A stretch of 25,367 nucleotides of DNA from Lunasporangiospora selenospora (GCA_015680635.1 JAABOA010000096.1:1-25367), one strand, 5' to 3'; shown: positions 5,894 to 17,544, counted from the first letter of the stretch. The notes: generated by a model from the sequence alone, not told the origin. A program made the numbers and translations.

Positions 5894-8800
5894 CGGTGCT
5901 ACTGGCAGTGCCAAGTGTTGACAGGAATGTCGGCCGGCTTTAGTGTGAACCCAATGCTCATTGGAACAACTTTCAACCCATCCATTCTAGATTCTTCAGT
6001 CAGTCAACTTCACTGGATTTCGGAGTGACCCAAGCGCGGCTGGACAATGAGCACTCGATTAAGCCCAGGGGATTGTTTCATTACCTCAAGGTGCTCATTG
6101 CTGTAAATCTCCTGTCAAGATCCCTGATTTCAGCTGGTCAAACACGCTTTTGTGTTTGCGGATACGTTTCTAGTTCTGCGAGACCTTCGATTTTGGGCAA
6201 TTGACGCCAAGAAGATCAGCTATAACCATGGGCTGAACAAGATATTTTGGCGTGGTCCAAGGCCAAGGTCATGACCATTAGGGATCTTCATGTGGCACTG
6301 GTAAGGAAAGGACGATGGAAACATGTCAAGCGCGTATTTTGACCATTTCATCCATACTCTTGTGTCTCGAATTTTGCTAATACTCGAGAGAGACTACTTC
6401 TTGATTTTCTTCATAGGACCTGACAGAAAGGAATACGGTGCAGAATCAAATGGTTCAGTGGATAGGGCGAGCGTTTGTGTAAACTCGAGTTTTTAAGCGA
6501 GGACGCGTTCCTTGATTGACCAGGTGGACCCAACTGACCAGGCCCTTAGGCAGCAAACTGCAATCCGATGGTAAGAATTACACAAAAAAAAGTATCAAGA
6601 AAGTGACCAAATAGAAGAGCTCATGTATTTATTCAACTTGCACATGAAATTTGTAATCTTAGAGCTCGAAGGAACGGCTTACTCTCGAGGCAATGGAGAT
6701 CATAAAGCGAATCAAAGTCGTGTTTACGCCGATACGTCTAGTGTTTGCCATGTCTACTGGTCTTTTGTGGACTCTGAGGAGACAAGGAACTATCTCCAAG
6801 GTTCGATGATTTTGCTGATCAATTATACTTGAGGCACTTGACTCGAATGCTATTCCACTTTAACTAACGAAACCTTCGCTGTTTGCCATTTAGGATGTTT
6901 GAAAGGTTATGGACCAACTGGATCCGAGGCTCTTGACCCGCATTCTGGATACGCTTTGCGAAGCTCTCAGTAGTTCGACAACAGAGTCACTTGTCACAAG
7001 AGTCGCAAATTATTGGAGGAGAGCGCCGGTCGCAGAGTAGAAGCAAGATTACGGGGCTAGTGCGGATGAAGACCACCAGAGCTTTCTTGATAAGGCAAAG
7101 AAACAGCTACAAAACCAAGTTCGCCAAGACTGACGACTTCATCATCATCCGCCACTGTAGTTGATTCAAGGACGGTGACCGAAACCCTATCTGAGCGTGT
7201 GCAATTGACTGGAGCCAGGACTAGGGTGCCAAGTCTCGCTTCAAAGTACAGACAAAAATCCAAAAGCAGCGACACCAGCTACGGAGAGCCATCCCTCACA
7301 GGAGATGGTTCCTCTAGCAGCTTCCAATAATGCCGCCCAGGAGAGCGAAGCAACCTCCGTCTCGACTACATCAGCACTGCCAGATCTGTTTCCGCACCAG
7401 AACGACTCATCCATGGTCAATCTGAAGCAGAGGAAATTTTGCTTCCACTTCTAGAACGTCACGGCATTATGGAATGCCAGGTCTCATTGTTGGAAGAGTA
7501 ACAGAAGGGAAATGTGGTACTGTATCCTGGCGGAGAGAAGGATCGAAAGATGCCTTCATGAATAGTAGGCATCTTAGAGGAGGCACTCAAAAGCTCAGAT
7601 CCCGATGGCATCAAGTTGAGGCACAACCACAATGTAGTTCTGTCTACATCCTTATCTTGGACAGGACTCGAGCATTGCAGAGGTATTTTTGAGGGAGTCG
7701 ACCAATCGCAAGTTTTCTGCTTGGGCCATCTATTGCCAAAACGCTAGCAAAACTGGAAGGTATCGACATGGAAGCGGAGAGCCTACATGATCTTCAGGCA
7801 GACTCAAGGAAACGTCCATATAGAATCCGCTCACATATGTTGGAGCCATGGAGCAGGCCATCACGGGTCTATTCACTGATGTTGGGGGCTATTAAGAAGC
7901 ATCAGCTCAGAGAAGTGGGCATGGTCACAGCCTCCGTCCGTGGCATTGACCTTGAAGGAATCAGTATGCAACCCAATAATGCTGGATCACCCTTCACTGC
8001 TATTCTCTGGACAAGTTGAGCTGGAGAGATGTCAAGATCTATTGTCAGCCACAGAATCCGTGAGCCGTGTCGACGCCTCCAATGTTTGAAGTGTACACTC
8101 AAGGTGTATCCCAGAGCACACCGGAAATGCATACCTTCTTTGCCACCGATCGATAATCCGACATGCTTGAATCAGCTCTCGAGTAATCTCTTCTCTTTCC
8201 ATTTCTACACTGTGCTTCAGGAAGCGACTGCGGGAGGTTTTTTCGAAATCACTAGCTCGAAACCATGGATGCCCTTGGCCAAATGAAGCTTTGTGAAGAG
8301 AAGATGGCTCCACCAAGTCGCTTAAACGCAAGATCTCATGCCTACAACGAGCCACCCTGTGCGACATACTCACCACAAAACCTCGGCCAATGTGAATGTC
8401 TTGCTTGATCGAAGCCCATCAAATAAGGTCGACAATAATATCCACGGTTGCAAGGAGAGCATGAATTTATCGCCACAGGAACGCAAAGGATTTTTGGTCA
8501 GATCCCCAAACATTCACTTCATCAACCAATATGGTAGAGCCACCCGCTGTATCTGGGCTATTTTTGCCATGGAGCGATGTTTACTGGGATTTCCTGTCGA
8601 ATATTTGCTGTCGCAGTACCTGCGCACGTGGACCAGGAACGATTCTTTGTCCAGTTGCGGATGAATGGGGCATGGCTCCATTGCAGAGCGGACTGGTTTG
8701 GATCAGGAGCATGTTGTGCAATCCTATAGAGCTCTGCTTCATAGCTAGAACTCAACAGCGACTGCCGCCTTGGACTCGCCCTCTAAGACGACTTGGTTAA

Positions 8801-10711
8801 GTCAGATCAAAAAGACTCGTCAATCGCTTGGCAATAGTGGTCGACCTACGCAACCTTCGGAATCGCAGTCGGCTACAACCCCTGAGTATCCGCTGCTACT
8901 CTATGAGAGGGGTATGCGCGTGAGAACCAAACAAACCTATACTCAAACTCGACCTGGCAGAGTGCAGCCGAGAATGTCAAGCGCGGAGGAGAGTGTGAGA
9001 CTAGTACAGCAAGGGAAAGGCGATCCAAAAGAGTTCCATGGAACGACAAGGAGGATGTGACGTTCCTGCTGGCGACGGCCATTGCGCGATGAATATCCGA
9101 TTCAGTTGTTTGTCCGTAGCTCGAACGTTTAACGGACGCGCAACAAAGAGATTTGTCGCCATCGGTCGGATAAGTTTTTGAGTGAGTCAATGTGTTCTAA
9201 AAAGCTGGAGAGTTGTCAGATACTGCTCAGTTATGCATATGGAGAGGCTGCTCAGAGGTTCAAGTTTAAGACGAATACGATCATTTTAAACCCCTTGCCG
9301 ATCGTCAAGTTTCTCCAGTTGAGATTGAATATGCCCAGGTAGGGAGCCTTTTTTTGGCAGCTGTAGGGCTCTGTCATTGACTAAGAGTTGGCCCTGCAAA
9401 CTACGATGCTTACTTTTTTTTAATCTATCTCTAATAGTGATACGGCCGTGGAGTCCATAGCCATCCTCTTAATCCGTCGGATGTATCGCGCCTCTACATT
9501 ATCTGTCACGGTTGTATGTAGAAGAGAGGATCAACTCGGATATGTCGCCCCCACGCAGAGTCGCTATTCTGAACCAACTCTAGCCAACACTTTAAGCAAT
9601 GGATAACCTGGAGCTGGACAATTCTCTGGAGGATCCTGTCCTACCAGTACAAAAGGGACTCCACCTTGAAAAGGAGGGAACTGGAAAGCAATTGGTTACT
9701 TAGCGCCGTGAGAATATGTCACAAGAACACCATTATCGCTCCACCATCAAGGCTGTAATTAATACACTCCACCACAAATGGATGCAGGATCTTACGACAG
9801 CTCTGCATCATATATTTCACAACAGCACTGAGTAGGAGACATGTCGCCTTCCCAAAGAATAGAAGCCTTTGGCAGCAAGCAAGAGTGCGACCTATCGGAT
9901 TCCTGGACAAAGGGTGGTCATCTCTGAGCTGTTCTCGAGGCTGATAATTGGTGCATACCCGCAGATGCTCTCCTTGGCGGTCTCGGATGTATCAGGAAAA
10001 TGTCACCTAGGGCATAGGATGTTTCATTCGGTAGCCAGTCTAGCAGACATGGTTGTCCTTTTAGCCGGTGCTGCCTCGGATCGAGTTCATCTCCGGATTG
10101 CGGAGCCTTCGAATTTTCTTGTGATAGATGTAGAGGAGGCTGACAGGCATGTCCCGAGAGACCTTGTTCAGTCGGGTGTACTGATGTCGATAACTCTTCC
10201 TGCTCAGCAGCTGTTGTTAGCAGGCTCAGACTATGTGGAGACTACATCGAAGAAAACAAGGAAATCTGGAGAGCATGCGATGGATCTTTTGGACACTGCA
10301 AGTGGTGACAAAAAGCGAGCAAAAAACAAGGTACTGAAAGAGAAACGAGAGGAATTCCTGGGAGGACGTTTGAGCACATGGAATGAGCGTCAGACAAGTA
10401 CTCGCTGACAGTGCCAAAACCCAGAACGCTGTCCTGCTTTGGAAAGGGCTCATTCGACTGTGGCCGAGTCTGCTGCGGACCGGATTCTGCAGCCTGATAT
10501 CAAGGTAGGGAGGAATCCATTTTTTGTAGACTATACGTTCCCGTAAGATTGCTCTGAACAGCGTTGTTTATATTTAATCCTGAATTCTCGTGTAGGGCGC
10601 TCTTGACTCTTGTGTGGAAGATCTACCAGACCAAGATGTTGTGGATTGCCTTTACGAACTGGAACATCGATCGCCGCCGATCCCCATGAAGGTTAGGTCG
10701 ACACATCCTTG
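5894..10711 (+). pseudogene. Decayed multi-exon gene, tandem copy A (family not recognised)
   Basis: Coding-like frames with shifts and stops run through this span. The first 1.2 kb aligns to copy B at 10757-12015. Recognisable GT-AG introns: 6301-6416, 6571-6662, 6801-6893, 9339-9437 and 10505-10595. Spliced fragments include DLHVAL joined to DLTERNTVQNQMVQWIGRAF, a Ser-rich part near 7140-7320 (TTSSSSATVVDSRTVTETL), VPWNDKEDVTFLLATAIAR near 9030-9090, and a long late frame (about 9600-10711) with few stops. That frame ends GALDSCVEDLPDQDVVDCLY followed shortly by TGA at about 10711. In-frame stops and frameshifts throughout rule out a working product. I do not recognise the family. A transposon-borne gene or an expanded Mortierella-specific gene are both possible. 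Start and end are approximate. Confidence 0.6.
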
Positions 10712-10756
10712 ATGTATTGCCTACGGATGGCTCGAGCGCCAGCCCATCAATAAACA

Positions 10757-12030
10757 GTACCGCTGGCAGTGCCAAGTGCTGATAGAAACATTCTGTCGCA
10801 CTCTAAGAACTTGATCTGGAAAGCGACCTAGGCGGAAAGATACCGGCCAGCTCGACTATGAACCCGAGGCTCATTGGAACAACTCTCGACCTATCCATTC
10901 CAGATTCTACAGTCAATCGCGACCTCACAGGAGTTTGGAGTGACCCAAGCGCAGCTCCACAGTGAAAATTCCATTGAACCCAGGAGACCGTTTCTTTTCC
11001 TCAAGGTGCTCACTGCCGTAAATCTGCTGTCAAGATCCATGTGATGGCAGAAGTTCAAGATATGCTTTGTATTTGCAGATGTACCCTCGAGTTCAGCGAG
11101 TCCCTGGACTTTGGGCGATTGGCACCAAGAATGTCAGCGTTTACCATGGAATGAACAAGCAAAGCCGACATACTTTGGTGCGGCCCAAAAGGCCAAGATC
11201 ATCACCGTTGAGAATTTTCATGTGGCACTGGTAAGATAAAGATGATGGTAACATGTCAAGAAGGGGTTTTAATCTTTCATCCATACTCTTTTGTCTCCAA
11301 TTTGCTAACACTCGAGAGAATACTTGAATTTCTTCATAGGCCATATCGGAAAGAAATACGGCGCAGAATCAAATAGTTCCACGGACAGAGTGATCTTTTG
11401 TACAATCCCAGGTATTTAAGTGAGGTGGCGATCTAGGATAGAGCAGGTGGATTCAACTGACCAAGACCCTTAGTGACAATCTACAACCAAATGGTAAGAA
11501 ATAATCAATATAAAGATGTATAAAGATCACTAGAAAGTGATCAGGGAGAGAGCTCATGTATTTATTCAACTTGCACATGAAATATTTTACCTTAGAGCTC
11601 GAAAGGAACGGCTTAATCTCAAGGCAATGGGATCATGACTTGAATCAAAGTCTTGTGTACGCTGATACATCTCATATCTAGCGGCCTTTTGTGGATTCTG
11701 AGGAGCCAAGGAACCATTTCCAAGGCTCGATTATTTTGTCATTCATTTACACCTTAGGCGCCTGACTCAAATGCTATCCCGCTTTTACTGACAAACCCTT
11801 CGCTCCTTGCCATTTGGGATGTTTGAAAGGTTATGGACTCAACTGGATCCGAGGCGCCTGACCCGCATTCTGGATACGCTTCGCAAAGTTCCCCATCGTT
11901 CGATAACAGAGTGACTTGTCACAAGAGCTGCAAATTTAATAGAGGAGGGCGCCGGTCGCAGAGTGGATGCAAGATTACCAGTGCGAATGAAGACCGTCAG
12001 AGCTCTCTTGGCCTTGTAGCTGTCTCTTAG
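10757..12030 (+). pseudogene. Decayed gene, truncated tandem copy B of the same family
   Basis: This copy aligns to 5894-7085 with clear but imperfect identity. Its first exon is better preserved than copy A: a frame from 10758 reads PLAVPSADRNILSHSKN, then two stops, then SLEQLSTYPFQILQSIATS and EPRRPFLFLKVLTAVNLLSR, and later KAKIITVENFHVAL before the intron 11231-11339. A second intron is 11494-11595. The third (11725-11817) has lost both borders: the donor GT became GC and the acceptor AG became GG. The last exon has a 65-codon frame (11833-12030) containing PDPHSGYASQSSPSFDNRVT. Similarity to copy A ends near 12015, so the 3' two thirds of the gene are missing. Function unknown. Confidence 0.6.
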
Positions 12031-12769
12031 CCTTGTGGGTGTCTCTTTCCCTTTTCAAGTTATCAAAGGCTCACAACTCCTCATGCCTTCTATCCCGTTC
12101 CGGGTTAGAACTTTAAAGTCCCTTTTTCTTCCCCCTTTAATTTTTCTGAGAAACAACACGCCCACTGAGGTTGAGGTAGAACCGGCTTTCATGCTCGATG
12201 GGTCAGCCCTCTTGTTCAATATTTCTGTTGTGGACATTGTCGTGTCGATAATCTTTTTGTAAAAGTATTTTACTAATTTTTCGAGCAACACGATCGCAGA
12301 GTGTACATATCTGTTGCTCCGCACCTTAAATCTCTACCCCGTGGTTGCGATGGACACTCTTCTACCAAATCTAGCCTGTGTGCCTTCGTGTTCCTGGCGT
12401 ATTTGGAACCCCAATTGGCTGCTGAGGTAGAAACGACTGTTCGTTCTCCGGTTGAACGCTTTCTGCAAGCTGCAAGCTGCGCACGACAGGAAAGGGTGTA
12501 GAGGAAGTGGATCACCAAGCCTCTCTCCAATCGGTCCAATGGAGGTTCTATATCAACGACCTGACCGAGGATCGTATCTTCTCTCACCCTTGCACTCGCT
12601 CCCTCTCTCACTCCTCACGCTCGCGCTTTGTGTCCACACAGCTTCAAAGAAGGTATGTCATGACCCTAATCAGGATAGGAGAACTGAGCGTCTTGGCCAT
12701 AAACTAATTGATGTTCATGTCCTCAATCAGTTTTCCTAGTGCATTCATTGAAGTCAAAAGAACAACATC
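12031..12769. promoter_or_regulatory. Intergenic region upstream of the F-box gene
   Basis: No gene is recognised here. Several overlapping short frames on both strands look like chance. A CCAAT-type element (ccccaattgg, around 12409-12418) lies about 350 bases before the F-box start codon, and no clear TATA box is seen. Promoter function is inferred from position only. Confidence 0.35.
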
Positions 12770-15070
12770 ATGACCACTAGTCCAATGGAGAATGAAATCT
12801 CTCATGGATCGTCCGATGAGAAGAGGCGACAAGGAATCGATGTGAAGACAATGAGGATGCCCGAGATTTTGACCAATGTCCTCCAGTTTCTGGATTACCC
12901 AACACTCTACTCTTGTCGAACCGTCTCTCGTCTCTGGAACTCTTGCTCAACCTATGTCCTAACCCAGGACTACGTGATCGGTTGTCAAGATATCGCCAAG
13001 GCATTGCTTCATGAGGACTATGAGCTCTCGGATAAACAGCAATGGGCCATTGACCACTTTCAACAATGCAGCCCCAAGATCCGCTCCCTAACTCTGGGTC
13101 ACTTTGGTTCCAAGCACAAATTCTTCCACAACAGCGATAAACTGAACTACACCAGCCTCCGACCAGCCTTGTTCATGAAGAACCTTTTGAGCCTCTCGGT
13201 CGGACCCATTGCCGATATTCGGATCACTCCAGAGTCCTCGTTGTTGCTTGGAGAAGCCATCTGCAGCCTGGTTCGCAACAGTCCAAAGCTCGAGGAGCTT
13301 ACCTACAAGGATTTTTATTTCACTGACCTTACAAATCCGTCGCTCGAGCAGATTGTCGAGAATGTAGGGCCCTGTCTACGTAAAGTTATTCTCGAAGGAC
13401 CCTTCCTCTTTGGCAACCTCGGCTACCTGACAAAGCTCTTTTGTGACCGCGACCAAAGGTGGCAGCAGCAGCAACTCCAAGACCAACAGTCGCAAACCCC
13501 TGGATCACCAACAGTGCCAACAAACTCATTAGCAGCCACGCTTGTTCCAACCTTTGACGAAAAAGGCCAGTCTAGTACTATTCCAGAACTGTCATGGGAC
13601 CGTACCGCCGTCCATCCACTCGAAGAGCTGGTGATTCACTGTATGAACGTTTCAGGGCCCAACGTCTATCCCGATATCGACTTTGATTCATTCCAAGCCC
13701 AGCTTCCTATCAGGTCCTTGACCTTGTCAGACTTCTGCGTTCCTTATTCATCCATGGCGGGCGAGTCGCCGCTCTCGATCTCGTCTCTGATTCTTGGTAT
13801 CCTACGAAGATGTCCTGCATTGGAAGAACTCAATTTCGGCACAAGCTTTCTCTCCACCTATGACTCCTTCACAGATGGAGACTTTTCCGAAGCCCTGACA
13901 AAACACGTCAACCAAATGAGTGATTTCTACGACACCCCTAAATTGGACGATGACTTTGCAACCGAGTTGATCAAGGCATGCCCCAACCTGCAGAAGCTGG
14001 ATATCGGTGGCAACGAGTTTTTGACTATTGATCATGTGGATGAGCTTTTATCCAACTACATGCACCAGCTCGCGTCGCTCAGTGTCTGGGGAATCGGTCT
14101 CATTGATGAGGAATCGTTTGGTCTGGAGCTCCAGCCAGATATCTTTTATAACCTGACAGAGCTCGATCTCAGTGGATCGCTGGAACAAAAACACCTCATC
14201 TATCTTGCGCTCAAGTCGGCTCGCAATCTGAAGCGACTCTGGGCCTTGTCCATTCCCCTAGAGGCTTCGACCATCGTTGGGTACGATTGGGCCTGTACAG
14301 AGCTAGAGTCTTTGGCCCTGCATATTGCTATCCCTCTGGACCCCTCATCGTCCGAGTCGGTCCCAGAGAACGACAATCAGGATACGGATCATTGTCCCTT
14401 AGTAGAGCAATATAATGATCCATATGGAATCATGGATGAAGATATTTATACATCCTCGAGTGCCGAAGATGACAAAGACTCTAAACCTGACGCGGATCAA
14501 GACAACCACATGTGCCGATCCTATTTTGGGCCACGGTTCCGTAAACGCTTTCAACACCAGCGGAGTAGTTCCAACACCCCCATTCAGATCGAGGTCTGCA
14601 AGCAACTTGCCAAGCTGACTCATCTCCGCGAGCTCAAGCTAGAAGGTCCCTCGCAGGGAGGTCTGTGGGACAGTGAGAGTGAAGTAGAATGCATGAAGCT
14701 GACGATGGAGACGGGTCTCCCTTATTTGGAGCCATTGAAGCGCACTCTTGAGAAACTCGATGTCTGTCAGCTTGAGGAACAAATAAGTGGACGACGAGAG
14801 ACTGAATGGATCGCACGACATTTCTACCATCATCGGCACCCACAACTGCACCCTCGCCTCAAGGTATTTACTCGGACGGATCCGATCCAACGAGAGGCGT
14901 TTAGGGATGAGCTTGTGGATGTATACAAGAAATCGCCAATGCCTAGTCTAAGAGAGTTGCGAGGTATTAGTCTAAGTGGTGAACATGGACATTACAGCGA
15001 GCTGCATATGAACGCCGAATGGCTCCAGACGGTGTGCCCAACCCTCTCCATTCAGTTTCCGACTTATTAG
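12770..15070 (+). CDS. F-box / leucine-rich-repeat protein, 766 aa
   Basis: This is a predicted substrate-recognition subunit of an SCF (Skp1-Cullin-F-box) ubiquitin ligase. The F-box covers residues about 29-70 (RMPEILTNVLQFLDYPTLYS, then RTVSRLWNS), with the usual Leu/Pro start and Trp end. Leucine-rich segments follow with irregular spacing, for example LEELTYKDF (~173), LRKVILEG (~202), LEELVIHC (~283), LEELNFGT (~350), LQKLDIGGN (~406), LTELDLSGS (~462), LRELKLEGP (~619) and LEKLDVCQL (~660). Two insertions break the repeats: a Gln-rich stretch near 230-243 and an acidic, disordered stretch near 523-585. The frame is one exon without stops. The ATG at 12770 is the first in frame, and Met28 or Met30 would be alternatives but would trim the region before the F-box. 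AATAAA follows the stop by 45 bases. F-box/LRR proteins of this plan are numerous in Mortierella. The substrate cannot be deduced. Confidence 0.92.
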   Translation: MTTSPMENEISHGSSDEKRRQGIDVKTMRMPEILTNVLQFLDYPTLYSCRTVSRLWNSCSTYVLTQDYVIGCQDIAKALLHEDYELSDKQQWAIDHFQQCSPKIRSLTLGHFGSKHKFFHNSDKLNYTSLRPALFMKNLLSLSVGPIADIRITPESSLLLGEAICSLVRNSPKLEELTYKDFYFTDLTNPSLEQIVENVGPCLRKVILEGPFLFGNLGYLTKLFCDRDQRWQQQQLQDQQSQTPGSPTVPTNSLAATLVPTFDEKGQSSTIPELSWDRTAVHPLEELVIHCMNVSGPNVYPDIDFDSFQAQLPIRSLTLSDFCVPYSSMAGESPLSISSLILGILRRCPALEELNFGTSFLSTYDSFTDGDFSEALTKHVNQMSDFYDTPKLDDDFATELIKACPNLQKLDIGGNEFLTIDHVDELLSNYMHQLASLSVWGIGLIDEESFGLELQPDIFYNLTELDLSGSLEQKHLIYLALKSARNLKRLWALSIPLEASTIVGYDWACTELESLALHIAIPLDPSSSESVPENDNQDTDHCPLVEQYNDPYGIMDEDIYTSSSAEDDKDSKPDADQDNHMCRSYFGPRFRKRFQHQRSSSNTPIQIEVCKQLAKLTHLRELKLEGPSQGGLWDSESEVECMKLTMETGLPYLEPLKRTLEKLDVCQLEEQISGRRETEWIARHFYHHRHPQLHPRLKVFTRTDPIQREAFRDELVDVYKKSPMPSLRELRGISLSGEHGHYSELHMNAEWLQTVCPTLSIQFPTY

Positions 15071-15114
15071 AGGCTAGAGTCGACACTTATTCATATTTAT
15101 TCAATTATTCACAT

Positions 15115-15120
15115 AATAAA
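15115..15120 (+). terminator. Poly(A) signal of the F-box gene
   Basis: AATAAA lies 45 bases after the TAG at 15068-15070, in the 174-bp gap between two convergent genes. Confidence 0.6.
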
Positions 15121-15244
15121 GAGAGCGGTAGACTAGAAAACAAGAAAAAGGTCGCTTTACCCGAGTCTGTGTTTGCTCTCAGTGTCTTTGGTGTGCACAA
15201 ATGAATTTCGTCCAATGGCGAATATGGACTCTAGCAGAAAATGT

Positions 15245-16812
15245 CTACTCCTCCTTGGGTGCCGGAGCAGGGTAATAGTACAATGGTGTGGCCGCCTTGG
15301 TATCTTCCCATGCTTGATCGAAAGCATTGACCATTTCCTTTGGGAGGGGTCCCTTCTGGAGATTGATCAGATTCTGCTCCAAATGTTGGAGCTTGGAAGC
15401 ACCTACGATCACTCCATCTTCGGGACCGAGGTCAGAATGGTGCGCCATCCAACGAAGAGAGGCTTCGAGAAGATCGATCTTGAGTCGATCTGCAGTCTCT
15501 GAGAAGAAGACTGGATGCCAAAAGAAACCACGGAACATCCAACCAAAGCCAGACTAGAGATTTTTTTTTTTCATAAGAGGGTGGTTGGTGGGATGAGTTG
15601 CTTGGATGATAAAAGGTAGGAAAAAGTCAGGTCTGGAAGAGAATATAAATCTATACCTTGGAGTCAAATCGACCGCCTTTGGAAATGTTGTCCTCACTGT
15701 CAAAGTTAAACTTGCCAGAAAGGAATCCTCCAGCGACAGGGTTCCAGCCATAAAAGACCATGTTGTGGGCGCGAAGGCATGGAAGTAGCTCTCGCACAAT
15801 ACCTCGAGTAATGGCATTGTACTATTATAAATATTAGAAAATGTTGAGCCGTAAAATGAATAAGTGGTATCCAGTGGACCAAAATGACATGCAGACTAAG
15901 AGATGTACCAATGAATCTTTTACCTGACCCTGGTACACTGTTGGGAGGATGTAGCCATTGCGCTTGCAGATCCCGTGAATCTGCGCAACTTGCCAGGCAG
16001 AGTAGTTGGATAGACCAAACTGAGGCATCGACAGTAGGGGAGGGGGGAGGACAGAAAATAAGATCGAATCCACTCATGTTAGTATGGCTCATAATCTATT
16101 CCTGGGATTTTCTTCAACTTTGATCTTGTATTCTCCTATGCTCTTCTTACCCGCTCGAACATGCCTTGGCGGTACATATCATCCACAACCTTCAGGGTAA
16201 CCTCAAAAGGAGTTGTATAGTCCGGAGCATGGAGGTAAAACACGTCGACCTTGTTCGTCTTGAGGGCCGTGAGGGACTCGTGGAATATTTTGGGCAGGTT
16301 GACAGCATCATGGTCCCCGGGCGAAGCAGGATAGACCTTGGCGGCAATCTTGAACCCGGAAGAAGGAGGAGCTAATTCTCCCAACACCTATTTTTTTTAT
16401 TGCGTTGTATCTTTGTATTAGAAAGAGGATCAAATATAAAACTGCTGCCACATTTGAATCTCTCGTAAAGAAAGGAAAGGATGAGGCGATGGTGGTATTC
16501 GCTTATTTCTTTTTACCTGGTCAGTGTGACCCTGGCAGTAAATTCGAGCACTGTCGAGTTCCTCATGACCATACTTTTTGAACATGTCCAGGAAGGGCTT
16601 GACACTCTCTACACCTCGAACTCGGACAGCCGATGCAGAAGCGTCAGTGTGCTCGAGTCCAAAGGACATGGTTCTACAATAAAAAAAACAACAGCAACAA
16701 AAAGATTGGTATTAGTCCCTGGGCAAAGTAAAACTTGAAGGGGAAAAGCTAGGGACATGTTTTTTCTCTCTCATATCTTGCTCTGTTACCCGAGGATGAT
16801 CTTGGGCGACAT
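15245..16812 (-). CDS. Aldo-keto reductase, AKR7 / aflatoxin aldehyde reductase type, 328 aa, six exons
   Basis: This is a cytosolic NADPH-dependent reductase of aldehydes and ketones. Exons (plus coordinates, read right to left) are 16812-16790, 16673-16517, 16387-16151, 16019-15924, 15821-15657 and 15553-15245. All introns are GT-AG, 102-131 nt. They join to 987 coding bases in one frame, the usual length for AKR7 enzymes. The N-terminus reads KIILGTMSFG, typical of the family. The catalytic tetrad is complete: Asp48 and Tyr53 in ELDSARIY, Lys77 in KIAAKVYP, His113 in FYLHAPD. Next come FGLSNYSAWQV (140-150) and YGWNPVAGGFLSGKF (195-209). The cofactor-phosphate loop is GVIVGASKLQHLEQNL (273-288). 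The first exon is only 23 bases and is supported by the start context, reading frame and family N-terminus. A TATA box lies upstream at 16917-16912. The gene is convergent with the F-box gene. Likely roles are carbonyl detoxification or secondary metabolism; the substrate is not shown by sequence. Confidence 0.95.
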
Positions 16813-16911
16813 GATTGTTTGAATTTGAAGGGATATGGGTGATTGAAGATGTGTCTTTAGAAAGTTGAGGTCGGTTGATTGATGAGTGAAAGGGTGGAGG
16901 TGAACGCGGCT

Positions 16912-16917
16912 TTTATA
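16912..16917 (-). promoter_or_regulatory. TATA box of the aldo-keto reductase gene
   Basis: The minus strand reads ctataaaagccgc, placing TATAAA 100 bases upstream of the ATG at 16812. This leaves room for a 5' UTR of about 70 bases. Confidence 0.6.
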
Positions 16918-16929
16918 GCAGCTTGGTGC

Positions 16930-17530
16930 TTCTCTCTCACACTCTTTCTCTTGTGCACGCACGCGCTTTCTCGGACTTTCTCTGTCCTATCATTCACTAT
17001 CTATCCCCCAAAAGTGGCTAAGGAGCCGCAGCACGTCGATCCGGAGTGATCTGGGCCCACGTTTCTTCAACCAGTGAAGAGTGGATTGGACTTTTTTTTT
17101 TGAGCCATACTCCATACACAAATCCTACTCTTAAGCCCCCAAAATGGTATATTTGGCGTTTATCTCTGCGCACTATGTCAGTTGGCAGGGTAAGCGTCCA
17201 ACTCGATCTAGGGAAAGAAAAAAAATGGGTATGGGCTCTCTGGTGGAATGTCCTTCGCCACCAATTTGGCCAGAAATTCTGTCAACAGATGATTTGTCAA
17301 CCATGTCCCAATTTACACAAACGAGCATGAACACAGACACAAACACAAACTCACCAGCCACAGGATCTTTTTTTTTTCGTGGCTGGGGGTAGCCTGGCAT
17401 GCTCCCTTCAACCCTGAGCCAGGGGTTTAGTAACTGGCTTGTGGCAGCCAAGCGTTCATAGCGACGTTGCTATAGCCTATTATACTATCGTAGAGGCAGA
17501 AGAAATATAGTTAAAACAATTTGTTCTAGA
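16930..17530. other. Gene-free stretch upstream of the reductase
   Basis: I see no supported gene. It has T/C-rich sequence near the reductase promoter, short T and A runs, and a patch rich in CAAACA/CACAAA (about 17314-17354). A 92-codon minus-strand frame (17451-17173) has no recognisable motif. Confidence 0.5.
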
Positions 17531-17544
17531 CGCTGTCCAAATTT

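Noticed and set aside
10981-11100. A possible intron starting GTAAATC in copy B, with a matching site in copy A.
   Set aside because: Copy A's frame reads straight through the donor (KVLIAVNLLSRS), and copy A has no AG at the supposed acceptor. It is coding sequence.
13802-14890. Minus-strand frames opposite the F-box gene.
   Set aside because: They are antisense shadows of a well-supported coding exon.
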